A DNA stretch of 64,000 nucleotides from Mucilaginibacter sp. PPCGB 2223 (GTDB lineage: Bacteria > Bacteroidota > Bacteroidia > Sphingobacteriales > Sphingobacteriaceae), in contig NZ_MDJS01000005.1 in the NCBI RefSeq assembly GCF_001705515.1, positions 248,001-312,000 of the forward strand, given 5' to 3'. Position 1 is the stretch's first letter. Each line of letters starts with the position of its first letter. The translations under genes and the position numbers were made by a program. This document shows positions 8,420 to 17,364 of this stretch, one piece after another. The notes under the pieces are model-generated. The model made no database searches. It was not told the origin of the DNA and worked only from the letters and a program-made list of their open reading frames with translations.

Positions 8420-9223
8420 TCAGGGTGCCGTTTTATCGTCGGATATCAATGGCTGCAGCGAGAAGGCTTCGGGGTTGCGCAGGTAGCGTTTATAGCTGGT
8501 GCGGATGTATTTGATAAAGTCGTAATCGTTAGTGCTGGTAACAATGTAATACGACGGGCGGTACTTAAACATAAAATCAGTCAGTTTCACATCGTCCAGC
8601 CCTGTAATGCTGCCTACCAGTGTACGGTTAAAGCGGTAATCGATCACGTTTTCGCGATAATCACGGTCGATAATGGCCCGCAGGTGGGTTGCATTACGGC
8701 CTTCTTTACTCACCATGTTCCACAACGCATCGATACTCAGGCCCGCGCCCTGCCCGCTGATAGACGATAGCAGGCCCTTATCGGCAATATGGCCGTATAT
8801 TTTTGTATAGTCCTTTTTTGTGCGGTTATACTGATCGAGCGGTGTTACCAAACTGCGTATACTCACCTCGCGGAGCTGTACGCTGCTCGGTTTTAAATAA
8901 ATTACGAGGGTAGCTTCGTTTTTGAGGGTAACGGTATCGTTAAAATAGCCTGTTTTACTAAATATCAGTACATCGCCGCTGCGCGCTTTAACTTTAAACT
9001 CGGCTTTAAGGTTATTGTAATAGCTTTCGGCGGTACGGGTGTTTACGATGTTTACCCTGGCAATGCGTTCCTTGCTGTTGTTATCAAACACAATACCATC
9101 GATGGTTTTATCCTGCGCAAAGGCTGCTGTAACCTGCACCGCGCATAAAACAATAATGGCCCATACCTTTATCACAGGGTTAAAACTAACACATCGGCGT
9201 GTTATTAACATAGCTTTTAACAA
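8420..9223 (-). CDS. secreted protein with carboxypeptidase-like regulatory domain
   Basis: This 267-residue protein has an N-terminal signal peptide (VWAIIVLCAVQVTAAFAQ). A beta-sandwich of the CarboxypepD_reg-like type follows, from KTIDGIVFDNNSKERIARVNIV to LVIYLKPSSVQLREVSI (about residues 39-121). The remaining C-terminal part, about 140 residues, has no recognised domain. An alternative start at the ATG for residue 5 would shorten the signal peptide only slightly. Such proteins are envelope-associated in Bacteroidota. The role is unknown. Confidence 0.75.
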   Translation of the reverse strand: MLKAMLITRRCVSFNPVIKVWAIIVLCAVQVTAAFAQDKTIDGIVFDNNSKERIARVNIVNTRTAESYYNNLKAEFKVKARSGDVLIFSKTGYFNDTVTLKNEATLVIYLKPSSVQLREVSIRSLVTPLDQYNRTKKDYTKIYGHIADKGLLSSISGQGAGLSIDALWNMVSKEGRNATHLRAIIDRDYRENVIDYRFNRTLVGSITGLDDVKLTDFMFKYRPSYYIVTSTNDYDFIKYIRTSYKRYLRNPEAFSLQPLISDDKTAP

Positions 9224-9236
9224 AAATTAACGCGGT

Positions 9237-10100
9237 TTACTTTGTAACCACCAATTTCTGGCCTATTTTGATGTTCGAATCGCCCAGGCTGTTGAGGCTT
9301 TTCAGATCGTCGACCGTTAATCCAAAACGTTTGGATATATTATAAAGTGTATCGCCCTGTTTAACGGTATACAGTTTATCCTGCGGGGTATTGGTAACTA
9401 TCGAGTCGCGGTTTTCTTTACCGATGTTGTTATTGATCTGCGTCAGCACACGGTCTTCACGTTTAATTTTCTGCACCTCGCCTTCGGGCCGGTCGTACCG
9501 GTCGAGGTTATATTTCTGGATGATGTTGATCAGCATCTGCGGATATTTCGGGTTGGTAGCATAGCCTGCTGCCTTTAACCCGTTTGCCCAGCCCACATAA
9601 TCGTTCTTATCCAGCTCGAACAGCGGTGCGTAACGCTTCCGTTTTAAAAAGTTGCTATGATCGCGGAACGATTCTTCGGGCGTGGCATAAACCCGGAAGC
9701 AGTCGTTCACCATATCGTCGTCTTTGTAAAAGCTTTTGCCCGTCCAGTCGGCGGTGCATTTGATACCGAAGTGGTTGTTGGCAATGCGGGCCAGGTCGCC
9801 GTTACCGTTGGCCGATTCGATCAGGCCCTGCGCAAGCGTAATACTGGCAGGTATGCCGTAGGTATTCATCTCCTGTATGGCGATGGTTTTAAAACGCTCG
9901 ATGTAGCTATCGGCAGTATAAGTGGTATAGCTGGCGATAGATTCGCTGTATTGTTTTTTGATCTTTTCGTTATTGCGTTTGGCTTCGCTGTTGCTGACGG
10001 TGGGGTTGGCTGCCGCAGGTTTATTGCCGGCCAGTTTTTTGTGCGATGCGCAGGAAGCTAAAAAGCAGATGAGTATTAAGCCGCAGATGAGTTTTTGCAT
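9237..10100 (-). CDS. glucosaminidase lipoprotein with C-terminal LysM
   Basis: This 287-residue lipoprotein has a lipobox (CFLASCASHKK, Cys17). A glucosaminidase domain follows at about residues 60-205, with ITLAQGLIESANGNGDLARIANNHFGIKC carrying the predicted catalytic Glu. A LysM peptidoglycan-binding domain ends the protein (YTVKQGDTLYNISKRFGLTVDDLKSLN, about 242-268). It is expected to cleave peptidoglycan N-acetylglucosaminyl bonds while anchored in the envelope. A second glucosaminidase gene lies 48 bp upstream on the same strand, so the two are likely co-expressed paralogues. Confidence 0.9.
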   Translation of the reverse strand: MQKLICGLILICFLASCASHKKLAGNKPAAANPTVSNSEAKRNNEKIKKQYSESIASYTTYTADSYIERFKTIAIQEMNTYGIPASITLAQGLIESANGNGDLARIANNHFGIKCTADWTGKSFYKDDDMVNDCFRVYATPEESFRDHSNFLKRKRYAPLFELDKNDYVGWANGLKAAGYATNPKYPQMLINIIQKYNLDRYDRPEGEVQKIKREDRVLTQINNNIGKENRDSIVTNTPQDKLYTVKQGDTLYNISKRFGLTVDDLKSLNSLGDSNIKIGQKLVVTK

Positions 10101-10148
10101 AAGCAGGGTTTTGGCTGTAAAGCTACAACTTAGCCCGGTTGGCTGGTC

Positions 10149-10706
10149 TTAATTATTATTAACATCCTTATCAATGTCGGCAGGGATAAGTGCGGCCTGG
10201 TCCGTTGGCTGCACCATATCAAAGGTGTTAAGCTGATATTTTTTGATGATACCCAGCACATCCTTCGACCAGCGCCGGCTGCTGCAATAACCTGCTTTTT
10301 GTATGCCTTTGGCCCAGCCGGTATAATCAAAGCTGGTGAGGGTTGCCGCCAGTTTGCTGAATTGCTTGCGCTGGGTCATGATGCGGGCAAAATCTTCGAA
10401 CGACTCGAGCACCGAATCATAATGTTTATAAAAAGTGCTCACCTTTTTGTTTTTAGCAGTAACATAAGTGGTTTTATTATAGCCCTTTACACCAAACTGG
10501 TTATTAAGGTTCTGGGCTATTTTGCTGTTGCCGTTGCCGCTTTCGTGCATGGCTACTGCCAGGATGATACTTGCCGGTACGCCGCTGGCATGCATAATGC
10601 GGATGGCGTCGTCTTTAAATTGAGCGATATACGATTGTGAGGTGTTTTTTTGGGCTGAAGCCTGAACAGATACCAGCAATAATGCTATCAGTAAGAGTTT
10701 CTTCAT
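10149..10706 (-). CDS. secreted glucosaminidase-domain protein
   Basis: This 185-residue protein has a signal peptide (MKKLLLIALLLVSVQASAQ). A single glucosaminidase domain follows, with ASIILAVAMHESGNGNSKIAQNLNNQFGVKG at about residues 44-74 and the predicted catalytic Glu in the HESGNG motif. Unlike the lipoprotein encoded next to it, it has no lipobox and no LysM domain. It starts 3 bp after the O-methyltransferase gene ends, so transcription probably runs through from there. The two glucosaminidases are tandem paralogues of different anchoring. Confidence 0.88.
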   Translation of the reverse strand: MKKLLLIALLLVSVQASAQKNTSQSYIAQFKDDAIRIMHASGVPASIILAVAMHESGNGNSKIAQNLNNQFGVKGYNKTTYVTAKNKKVSTFYKHYDSVLESFEDFARIMTQRKQFSKLAATLTSFDYTGWAKGIQKAGYCSSRRWSKDVLGIIKKYQLNTFDMVQPTDQAALIPADIDKDVNNN

Positions 10707-10709
10707 AAT

Positions 10710-11351
10710 TTACTTTTTTCTGATGATCAAAATCCCATCGCGCACCGGGAGAATCAGTTTCTCCACTTTATCATTCACATTTATAGCATCATTAAATTCG
10801 CGGATCAGGCGGGTATCAGTGTCATTCGCGGCACTGTCGTACACCTTGCCTTTCCACAGAACGTTATCTACAATGATCAAACCGCCGCTTTTTACCTGGG
10901 GCAGGATCATGTTGAAATAGGTTAAATTATTTTTTTTGTCTGCGTCAACGAACGCAATATCGTAAACTTTTCCCGAAAGCTCCAAGATAATCTGCTGAGC
11001 ATCACCAAAATGTGGAAAAATACTTTTTTCAAATGCGCTTGCCGCAAAATTTTTCCGGATCATTTCTTCCATCTCGCGGTTCACCTCGATGGTATGTATT
11101 TCGCCTCCCTCAACCAGCCCTTCGGCCAGGCAAATCGTGGCGTAACCGGTGTAGGTGCCTATTTCGAGAATGCATTTCGGCTGCATCAGCTTGCTCAGCA
11201 TACTCAGCAAACGCCCCTGGTAATGGCCCGAAAGCATGTGTGGTTTGAGCACCTTGAGGTACGTTTCGCGATTGATGTTTTTCAACAATTCCGGCTCGGG
11301 CTCACAGTGCGTTTCGAGGTATTGTTGTAAAATCTCCGGAAGTATCTCCAT
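10710..11351 (-). CDS. O-methyltransferase, family 3 (SAM-dependent)
   Basis: This 213-residue protein is the full length of the O-methyltransferase family 3 domain. Motif I is seen in ILEIGTYTGYATICLAEGL (about residues 59-77). The acidic metal-binding motif is in IAFVDADKKNNLTYF (about 131-145) and GGLIIVDNVLWKG (about 153-165). Such enzymes transfer a methyl group from S-adenosylmethionine to a hydroxyl, often with divalent metal. The substrate cannot be read from the sequence. It precedes the glucosaminidase genes with 3-bp spacing, which may be a chance operon. Confidence 0.88.
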   Translation of the reverse strand: MEILPEILQQYLETHCEPEPELLKNINRETYLKVLKPHMLSGHYQGRLLSMLSKLMQPKCILEIGTYTGYATICLAEGLVEGGEIHTIEVNREMEEMIRKNFAASAFEKSIFPHFGDAQQIILELSGKVYDIAFVDADKKNNLTYFNMILPQVKSGGLIIVDNVLWKGKVYDSAANDTDTRLIREFNDAINVNDKVEKLILPVRDGILIIRKK

Positions 11352-11411
11352 GGGGCAAAGATACGGATTTGGGGGTAAGGGGCAAATTTAACCGCTAACC
11401 CGCTAATAATG

Positions 11412-11507
11412 TGTCATTTCGAACGAGGGACGAGAGAGAAATCTTCTTCGATTTGCAACTCCGCAAGGCATGCAGCCGAAGATCTCTCACTATCGTTCGA
11501 GATGACA
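11412..11507. repeat. MITE-like inverted repeat (GTCATTTCGA type)
   Basis: The ends read TGTCATTTCGAACGA and TCGTTCGAGATGACA, a 15-bp terminal inverted repeat with one mismatch. A second paired region inside (AGAAATCTTCTTCG with CGAAGATCTCTCAC) would extend the hairpin. The 96-bp element has no coding capacity and lies between the O-methyltransferase and ruvX genes. Confidence 0.7.
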
Positions 11508-11523
11508 GGTAAGAATAATTATG

Positions 11524-11937
11524 CTAAAATAGCCTGCTATCCATCCAACTTTGTAAGATTATGGTTGCCGACACCGTATCCACCAATGCCTTATTCTGCC
11601 GGTCGCTCTTTTTTGCGCCGCTTTGCAAAATAGCCGCCGAGGCCATTTTCGAGGTAAAACGCTCGTCCATCATCTCGACGGGGATTTCGGGGAAATTCTT
11701 TTTCAGGATGGTGACAAACCCACGCACATGCGGCGCCGATTGCGAAGCGGTATTATCCATCTGCTTGGGTTCGCCAACTACAAAACGTTCCACAGGGTTT
11801 TGCGCGATGTATTTTTTAAGATAGTCGACAATATCCTTCGGGTGCACGGTATCCAAACCGGTGGCGATGATCTGCAAAGGGTCGGTAACGGCTACGCCGA
11901 TGCGCTTGGTTCCGTAATCAAAAGCCATGATCCTCAT
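11524..11937 (-). CDS. ruvX: Holliday junction resolvase-like RuvX (YqgF)
   Basis: RuvX/YqgF is an RNase H-fold nuclease family member with roles in 16S rRNA 5'-end processing and Holliday junction resolution. This start (MRIMAFDYGTKRIGV) gives 137 residues, the usual length. An earlier in-frame start 12 codons upstream lies within a repeat and is rejected. The motifs DYGTKRIGVAVTD, VVGEPKQMDN and DERFTSKMA, plus an Asp in LVDTVSA, are the expected acidic active-site positions. It is divergent from holB across a shared repeat-filled 139-bp gap. Confidence 0.92.
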   Translation of the reverse strand: MRIMAFDYGTKRIGVAVTDPLQIIATGLDTVHPKDIVDYLKKYIAQNPVERFVVGEPKQMDNTASQSAPHVRGFVTILKKNFPEIPVEMMDERFTSKMASAAILQSGAKKSDRQNKALVDTVSATIILQSWMDSRLF

Positions 11938-11939
11938 AT

Positions 11940-12057
11940 AGTATTGCGTAATACGATTTGCGTATTGCGACACACAAATGTAGCCGATTTGGTGTTTCGT
12001 ATTGCTCTTTTGTCATAATTCAAAAATCGCAATACGCAATACGCATATCTCAATACT
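11940..12057. repeat. inverted repeat of the AGTATTGCG family between ruvX and holB
   Basis: The left part (11940-11971) reads AGTATTGCGTAATACG and onward. The right part (12022-12057) reads AAAAATCGCAATACGCAATACGC and onward, as its rough inverse. The left copy begins 3 bp from the ruvX start codon and the right copy ends 19 bp from the holB start. Related strings stand at 36232-36270 and 36680-36704. Confidence 0.6.
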
Positions 12058-12076
12058 AATTCTGTATTTTGCACCA

Positions 12077-13222
12077 ATGCAGTTCAGCACCATAATTGGC
12101 CAGTACGATGTTAAGCAAAGGCTTATCAATACGGTAAAAGATAACCGGGTGAGCCACGCCCAATTATTCTTGGGCCCCGAAGGTTCGGGCAGCCTGGCGC
12201 TGGCGGTTGCCTACGCGCAGTTTCTGAGCTGCGAAGATCGTAAGGCCGACGATTCCTGCGGGATATGCTCTTCATGCCGCAAGTACGAAAAGCTGGTGCA
12301 TCCCGACCTGCATTTTTCGTACCCTTTCTTTGCCAAGCATAAAGATGATAACGCGCTCACCTTTATCGAAGAATGGCGCGACGCCCTGTTAAAAAACCCG
12401 TATTTAAGTCTCGATATCTGGCGCAACAGCCTCGATGCCGAAAACAAGCAGGCCAATATCAATATTGCCGAATGCCATCAGATCATTAAAAAACTCAGCT
12501 TAAAGCCCTTCGAGTCGCCATACAAGATCCTGATCCTCTGGTTACCCGAATACCTGGATAAGGAGGGCAACGCTTTGCTCAAAATCATCGAAGAGCCGCA
12601 ACCTAATACCTTGTTTTTGCTGGTGGCCCAAAACCAGGATCAGATATTGAACACCATCCTGTCGCGTACGCAGCTGGTAAAAATACCGGCCCTATCTGAT
12701 ACAGTGATCAAACAATATCTCATCGATGAACATCACCAAACTGAGCATGCCGCCGACGAGATCGCTTTTTTAAGCAACGGCAATTTAACAGAAGCCCTGG
12801 CCATGCTGGGCGAGGATGATAACAGCTATCACGATATCCTGATCAAATGGCTGCGCATGTGTTTCAGCAACAAAGGCACCGAAGTGATGAACTTTGTGGA
12901 TGTGCTGGCTAAGATGGGGCGCGAAAACCAGAAAAATTTTATGCGCTACGGCATCAGTTATATCCGCGAGATCTGTATGATCATTGCCGGAGCGGGCGAA
13001 CTCGTCCATCTTCCGGCAAGCGAATTGGATACTGCGCAAAAAATGACCAAAGTGATGACTTTAGCCTCGGCCGAAGCCATCAGCGATATCTTCGAAAAGG
13101 CGCATTATCATGTAGAGAGAAATGCTAACCCGAAAATTTTATTTTTAGATGTATCTTTACAAATTATTAGTGTGTTACATTTTAAAATAGTCCCGCAAGG
13201 GAATCAATATATACCTATCTGA
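12077..13222 (+). CDS. holB: DNA polymerase III subunit delta' (HolB)
   Basis: The delta' subunit is part of the clamp loader that places the beta clamp on DNA. The chosen start (MQFSTIIGQYDVKQRL) gives 381 residues. An upstream in-frame start lies inside a repeat and adds a non-homologous tail. The zinc-finger cysteines are seen in SCEDRK and SCGICSSCRKYEKLVHPDLHF. The P-loop region GPEGSGSLALAV is present, as is the conserved ALLKIIEEPQPNTLFLLV. The SRTQ motif is seen as ILSRTQLVKIP. ricT follows 2 bp later and gldH after that, an arrangement typical of the phylum. Confidence 0.9.
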   Translation: MQFSTIIGQYDVKQRLINTVKDNRVSHAQLFLGPEGSGSLALAVAYAQFLSCEDRKADDSCGICSSCRKYEKLVHPDLHFSYPFFAKHKDDNALTFIEEWRDALLKNPYLSLDIWRNSLDAENKQANINIAECHQIIKKLSLKPFESPYKILILWLPEYLDKEGNALLKIIEEPQPNTLFLLVAQNQDQILNTILSRTQLVKIPALSDTVIKQYLIDEHHQTEHAADEIAFLSNGNLTEALAMLGEDDNSYHDILIKWLRMCFSNKGTEVMNFVDVLAKMGRENQKNFMRYGISYIREICMIIAGAGELVHLPASELDTAQKMTKVMTLASAEAISDIFEKAHYHVERNANPKILFLDVSLQIISVLHFKIVPQGNQYIPI

Positions 13223-13224
13223 AT

Positions 13225-14580
13225 ATGGGATGTGGAAGTTGCTCAACAGGCGGATGCGCGCCTGCAGGCTGCAAAAGTAATGGCTCGTGCCTCACTAACG
13301 GTTGCAGCAAATTAGATGTTTACGACTGGCTGTCTAACATGGATAAGCCGACAAATTATAAGCCGTTTCAAATAACCGAAGTAAAGTTCAAAGGTTCGCG
13401 CAAAGAGTTTTTTGTCAATACCGATAACCTTTACCTGGAGCTTGGCGAACTGGTTGCTGTTGAAACCGCTACAGGCGGCTTTGATGTCGGCCACGTATCC
13501 ATTACCGGTGAGCTGGTGCGCATGCAGATGGCTAAGCGCCATGTGAACGAAGCCGACGTGGTTAAAAAAATATACCGCAAAGCCACCCCGGCCGATGTAG
13601 ATAAATGGAAAGCAGCCAAAGACCTCGAATGGCAAACCATGCACAAGGCCCGCACCCTGGCGCTCGACCTCGGCCTGCAAATGAAGATAAGCGATGTGGA
13701 TTACCAGGGCGATAAAACCAAGGCCACATTTTACTATACGGCCGAAGGCCGCGTCGATTTCCGGGAGCTGATCAAAAAAATGGCCGAAGCTTTCCGTATC
13801 CGTATCGAAATGCGCCAGATAGGCATGCGCCAGGAGGCAAGCCGCCTGGGCGGCATCGGCTCCTGCGGCCGTGAGCTGTGCTGCTCCACCTGGTTAACTG
13901 ATTTTAAAACCGTTTCGACTGCAGCGGCACGCTATCAAAACCTGTCGTTAAATACCCTTAAACTGGCCGGCCAGTGTGGCAAATTAAAATGCTGCCTCAA
14001 CTACGAGCTGGATACTTATATGGATGCCCTGAAGCACATCCCCGATAACGTAAACTATCTGAAAACAGAAAAAGGCGACGCTAAACTGCAAAAAACTGAT
14101 ATCTTTAAAAGGACGATGTGGTTTAGTTATCCTAATGATGATACGTGGGTGCCGGTTGAGACAGACCGTGTAAAAGAGATCCAGAAGATGAATAAGGAAG
14201 GCCTCCTACCGGCCGACCTTGGTGAAATGATACAGGCCGAAGCCAATAAAGCGCCTAAGGCGCTCGATTATGAGAATGTTGTTGGGCAGGACAGTTTAAC
14301 CCGGTTGGACGAGAGGAACAAAAACCGAAATAAAAACCGGAACAAAAACCGCGGGAATAAGGGCCAGGGCCAGCAGGACCAACGCAGCGGTTCGAGGCCG
14401 CAGCCGGTAATTATTGAAAAACCCGGCACCGCTCAGGCAGCCAAACCAGGCGATAATCAAAAGCCCGAGGGCAATGCCGGCGGTGGTAATAGCCAAAAAC
14501 GCCACAAACATCGCCACCGGCCAAACCGTAATGGCAAGGGCGGCGGTAACAACGGTAATCCAAACAAAGGCAGCGAGTAA
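13225..14580 (+). CDS. ricT: PSP1-domain regulator RicT (YaaT)
   Basis: This 451-residue protein starts with a cysteine-rich segment (MGCGSCSTGGCAPAGC). A PSP1 domain of roughly residues 45-270 follows. It contains RQIGMRQEASRLGGIGSCGRELCC and CGKLKCCLNYE, the conserved cysteines that in RicT bind iron-sulfur clusters with partner subunits. The C-terminal ~90 residues are basic and repetitive (NKNRNKNRNKNRG), presumably disordered. In Bacillus, RicT acts in RNA maturation and biofilm or sporulation control; whether partners exist here is unknown. It is between holB (2 bp) and gldH (1 bp), so one operon is likely. Confidence 0.88.
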   Translation: MGCGSCSTGGCAPAGCKSNGSCLTNGCSKLDVYDWLSNMDKPTNYKPFQITEVKFKGSRKEFFVNTDNLYLELGELVAVETATGGFDVGHVSITGELVRMQMAKRHVNEADVVKKIYRKATPADVDKWKAAKDLEWQTMHKARTLALDLGLQMKISDVDYQGDKTKATFYYTAEGRVDFRELIKKMAEAFRIRIEMRQIGMRQEASRLGGIGSCGRELCCSTWLTDFKTVSTAAARYQNLSLNTLKLAGQCGKLKCCLNYELDTYMDALKHIPDNVNYLKTEKGDAKLQKTDIFKRTMWFSYPNDDTWVPVETDRVKEIQKMNKEGLLPADLGEMIQAEANKAPKALDYENVVGQDSLTRLDERNKNRNKNRNKNRGNKGQGQQDQRSGSRPQPVIIEKPGTAQAAKPGDNQKPEGNAGGGNSQKRHKHRHRPNRNGKGGGNNGNPNKGSE

Positions 14581-14581
14581 A

Positions 14582-15070
14582 ATGAAAACAGCTTTAAAAA
14601 GCTTTATTTTATTGTGGGCCACTGTCGCTTCTGTGTTGTTTAACGGTTGCGTACAGCCCGATAAAAACACGGTTATCGACGGTAATGTTTCGGTGTATGA
14701 CCTCAACTGGTCGTACGTTAACAAAGTAAAATTTGATGTTAAAATCGATGACGCATCCGCCCGCTATAACCTGCTCTTAAATTTGCGGGTAACGCCCAAT
14801 TACCGGTATTCCAACATCTTTATCCTCATCCATCAAACCGGGCCCGATAAAAAAACCAAAACGGCAAGGTATGAGTTTAAATTGGCCAACCCCGATGGCG
14901 AGTGGCTGGGGCAGGGCACCGGCAATTTGTACAGCTACCAGATACCTTTCGAGGCGGGCTATAAATTCCCGGCCGCCGGAACATACCGTATCGAACTGGA
15001 ACAAAACATGCGCGATAACCCGCTGCACGAGGTGAGCGATGTAGGTTTACGGGTGGAGAAGGCGCAATAA
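14582..15070 (+). CDS. gldH: gliding motility lipoprotein GldH
   Basis: This 162-residue lipoprotein has a lipobox (VLFNGCVQPDK, Cys22). A beta-rich domain follows, with FDVKIDDASARYNLLLNLRVT and RYEFKLANPDGEWLGQGTGN. That combination and its place directly after ricT match GldH, one of the Gld lipoproteins required for gliding and type IX secretion in Flavobacteriia. Sphingobacteria often retain gld homologues without confirmed gliding. The start at 14582 is right after the ricT stop. The longer frame starting at 14414 lies within ricT and is not used. Confidence 0.88.
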   Translation: MKTALKSFILLWATVASVLFNGCVQPDKNTVIDGNVSVYDLNWSYVNKVKFDVKIDDASARYNLLLNLRVTPNYRYSNIFILIHQTGPDKKTKTARYEFKLANPDGEWLGQGTGNLYSYQIPFEAGYKFPAAGTYRIELEQNMRDNPLHEVSDVGLRVEKAQ

Positions 15071-15167
15071 ATCAATAACATCTTGTTTGTCATTCGTTTT
15101 TTTACCCATCACAATTTTTTAGTATTAATAAAACAATTACATTTGTTTTGCTAAAAATTTTATCATT

Positions 15168-16508
15168 ATGGGTGTTTTAATTTTAGGAGCTGCCATTGTT
15201 ATCCTGTTGATAGCTGTGCTGATATTTTTAAAACGGCCGGCAACCGGTACTGAAGCCGAAGAACTGAAAATAAAGCTCGCCCGGTCAGAGCAGCAGGCTA
15301 TCGGCCTGATTGCAGAGCGCGATAATATAGCCCAGCAATTGTATAACGAGCGCTTGCGGCTGGAAGCCAACATTGCATCGCTTAACCATCAGCTACTGGT
15401 TGAAAAAAGCCAGTCGGTAAAGGCCGAAGAAGCCATCAAAGCACAGCGCGAGCGCCTGGCCGAGCAGGATGTTTACCTGCAGCAGGCACAGGAAAAGTTT
15501 AAGCACGAGTTCGAAAATATCGCCAACAAACTGCTCGACGAAAAATCTCAAAAGTTTACCGAGAGTAACCGCGCCAATATGGATGTGATCCTGAACCCGT
15601 TTAAAGATAAGCTTAAGGATTTTGAAGAAAAGGTAGACAAAGTGTATAAGGCCGAGGCCGACGAGCGTAACGTTTTAAAAGGCGTCATCACACAGTTAAT
15701 GGATCTGAACAAGCAGATAAGCGACGAAGCCAATAACCTTACCAAAGCACTTAAAGGCGATAATAAAAGGCAAGGGAATTGGGGTGAGATTATACTGGAA
15801 AAAGTGCTGGAAAGTTCGGGATTAATTAAAGACCGCGAATACCGCATCCAAACCAGTATGCAAACTATCGACGGCAGCCGTTACCAACCCGATGTGATCA
15901 TCGATCTGCCGGATGATAAGCACCTGGTCATCGACTCAAAAGTATCGCTCATCGCCTACGAGCGCCTGGTGAATTGCGAAACAGAAGAAGAGCGCAAGCT
16001 GTTCGCCAAAGCACATGTGGAATCACTACGCAACCACATCACGTCGCTGTCATCCAAACGCTATCACGATCTGTATCAGATCAACTCGCCCGATTTTGTA
16101 TTGCTTTTTGTGCCGATAGAATCCTCCTTCAGCATAGCTGTACAACTGGATAGTGAACTCTTTAATTACGCCTGGGATAAGCGTGTAGTGATCGTCAGCC
16201 CGTCAACTTTACTGGCCACGTTGCGCACCATCGCCAGTATGTGGAAACAGGAACGCCAGAACCGTAATGTGTTGGAAATTGCCCGCCTCAGCGGCGAAAT
16301 GTACGATAAATTTTATGGCTTTATTGCCGATATGGAAGGCATCGGTAAAAACATCCGCCTTACGCAGGATAATTACGATAAAGCCATCAATAAATTGTCG
16401 ATGGGCAGGGGTAACCTGGTTGTAACCGCCGATAAGATCAAAAAATTAGGCGCTAAGGCGGATAAGCAGATCGATCAGAAATACCTGCCGGTTAACGAGG
16501 CCGACTAA
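15168..16508 (+). CDS. rmuC: DNA recombination protein RmuC
   Basis: This 446-residue protein has an N-terminal transmembrane helix (residues 1-21). A long coiled coil follows, to about residue 150. The RmuC domain comes after that, with QGNWGEIILEKVLESSGL, YQPDVIIDLPDDKHLVIDSKVSL and the late KIKKLGAKADKQI. RmuC is a predicted PD-(D/E)XK nuclease-fold protein that limits recombination of inverted repeats. It is separated from gldH by 97 bp and probably has its own promoter. Confidence 0.92.
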   Translation: MGVLILGAAIVILLIAVLIFLKRPATGTEAEELKIKLARSEQQAIGLIAERDNIAQQLYNERLRLEANIASLNHQLLVEKSQSVKAEEAIKAQRERLAEQDVYLQQAQEKFKHEFENIANKLLDEKSQKFTESNRANMDVILNPFKDKLKDFEEKVDKVYKAEADERNVLKGVITQLMDLNKQISDEANNLTKALKGDNKRQGNWGEIILEKVLESSGLIKDREYRIQTSMQTIDGSRYQPDVIIDLPDDKHLVIDSKVSLIAYERLVNCETEEERKLFAKAHVESLRNHITSLSSKRYHDLYQINSPDFVLLFVPIESSFSIAVQLDSELFNYAWDKRVVIVSPSTLLATLRTIASMWKQERQNRNVLEIARLSGEMYDKFYGFIADMEGIGKNIRLTQDNYDKAINKLSMGRGNLVVTADKIKKLGAKADKQIDQKYLPVNEAD

Positions 16509-16514
16509 AGTATC

Positions 16515-17360
16515 TTATTTGATCACCACCTGCTGCTCCATGATCATCTGTACTTTGCCCTTCATAACCACATTTTGTTGCGGCATGGGCCTCATATAGG
16601 TCATGTTTACGGTTTCGTTCATGCTTTCGGTATAATGGGTGCCCAGGTCGTAAACAAACTGGCCGGTGCCCGTGCCCGAAATATCCAGACCGTTGCCGGC
16701 CTTTTTATCAATGCTGGCCAAAAAATCCATACTGAAAGTGGCTTTACCATTGCTTACCGATAAAAGCCTGTAGGTTACTTTCATCAGCATTTTAGCATCA
16801 AAGCCAGGGACCGGCACATCGGTATCGATATCCTGCGCAAAACTATCACCCGGTTTTATGGGCGCTTTAGGGAAAGCTACATTCGCTTCGATAGTTTCTA
16901 TCATTTTCATCACCGCGTTCTTTGCCGAATCGGTCATAACCCTGCCTTGTATACCTTCAATTATTATCTTACCATTTGCAGCGCAACGACCGTAAACTAC
17001 CTGATCCGATCCGGCATCCGGTACGGGCGAGGCTGTTCCGTTGACGGTCAGTTTAGGAGGGGTTTGTTTAATATTCGCGGTAAAAGGTATTTCGTGGTTT
17101 AAATTATATGTGCGGGTTTTGATATCCGAAAGCAGGCTGGTTTCGACATTCATCATCACAGGCAATTTTGCCCCGCTGGCTTTGATCTGCTTTAAAGTGG
17201 CGGAATCGGCGTCATAGTCCATATCCATATTCATCACCATTTTTGTAGTGGCCGAATAGGTGTGGCTGGGCAGATATTTTATTTTAAACAAAACCGCGTT
17301 TTGCGCCTTTGACTGAACTACCAGGGCACAAAACGCGGTAAAAAAAAGTACCTTCTGCAT
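16515..17360 (-). CDS. secreted DUF6263-like protein, paralogue 1 of 3
   Basis: This 281-residue protein has a signal peptide (about residues 1-19, ending VVQSKA-Q). It contains repeated M-M-N/M-D methionine-rich strands (MVMNMDMDYD near residues 42-51). The middle has FPKAPIKPGDSFAQDIDTDVP, and the C-terminus has MPQQNVVMKGKVQMIMEQQVVIK. The two genes upstream encode clear paralogues of similar layout. I think the family is DUF6263, a secreted family of unknown function, but this label is from memory. It converges on rmuC. Confidence 0.7.
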   Translation of the reverse strand: MQKVLFFTAFCALVVQSKAQNAVLFKIKYLPSHTYSATTKMVMNMDMDYDADSATLKQIKASGAKLPVMMNVETSLLSDIKTRTYNLNHEIPFTANIKQTPPKLTVNGTASPVPDAGSDQVVYGRCAANGKIIIEGIQGRVMTDSAKNAVMKMIETIEANVAFPKAPIKPGDSFAQDIDTDVPVPGFDAKMLMKVTYRLLSVSNGKATFSMDFLASIDKKAGNGLDISGTGTGQFVYDLGTHYTESMNETVNMTYMRPMPQQNVVMKGKVQMIMEQQVVIK

Positions 17361-17364
17361 TTGT

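Noticed and set aside
12002..12076. Longer start for holB
   Set aside because: The extra 25 residues are read from a repeat, and the delta' fold begins at MQFSTIIGQ.
14414..14581. N-terminal extension of gldH
   Set aside because: It overlaps ricT out of frame. The lipobox is only reached correctly from the ATG at 14582.
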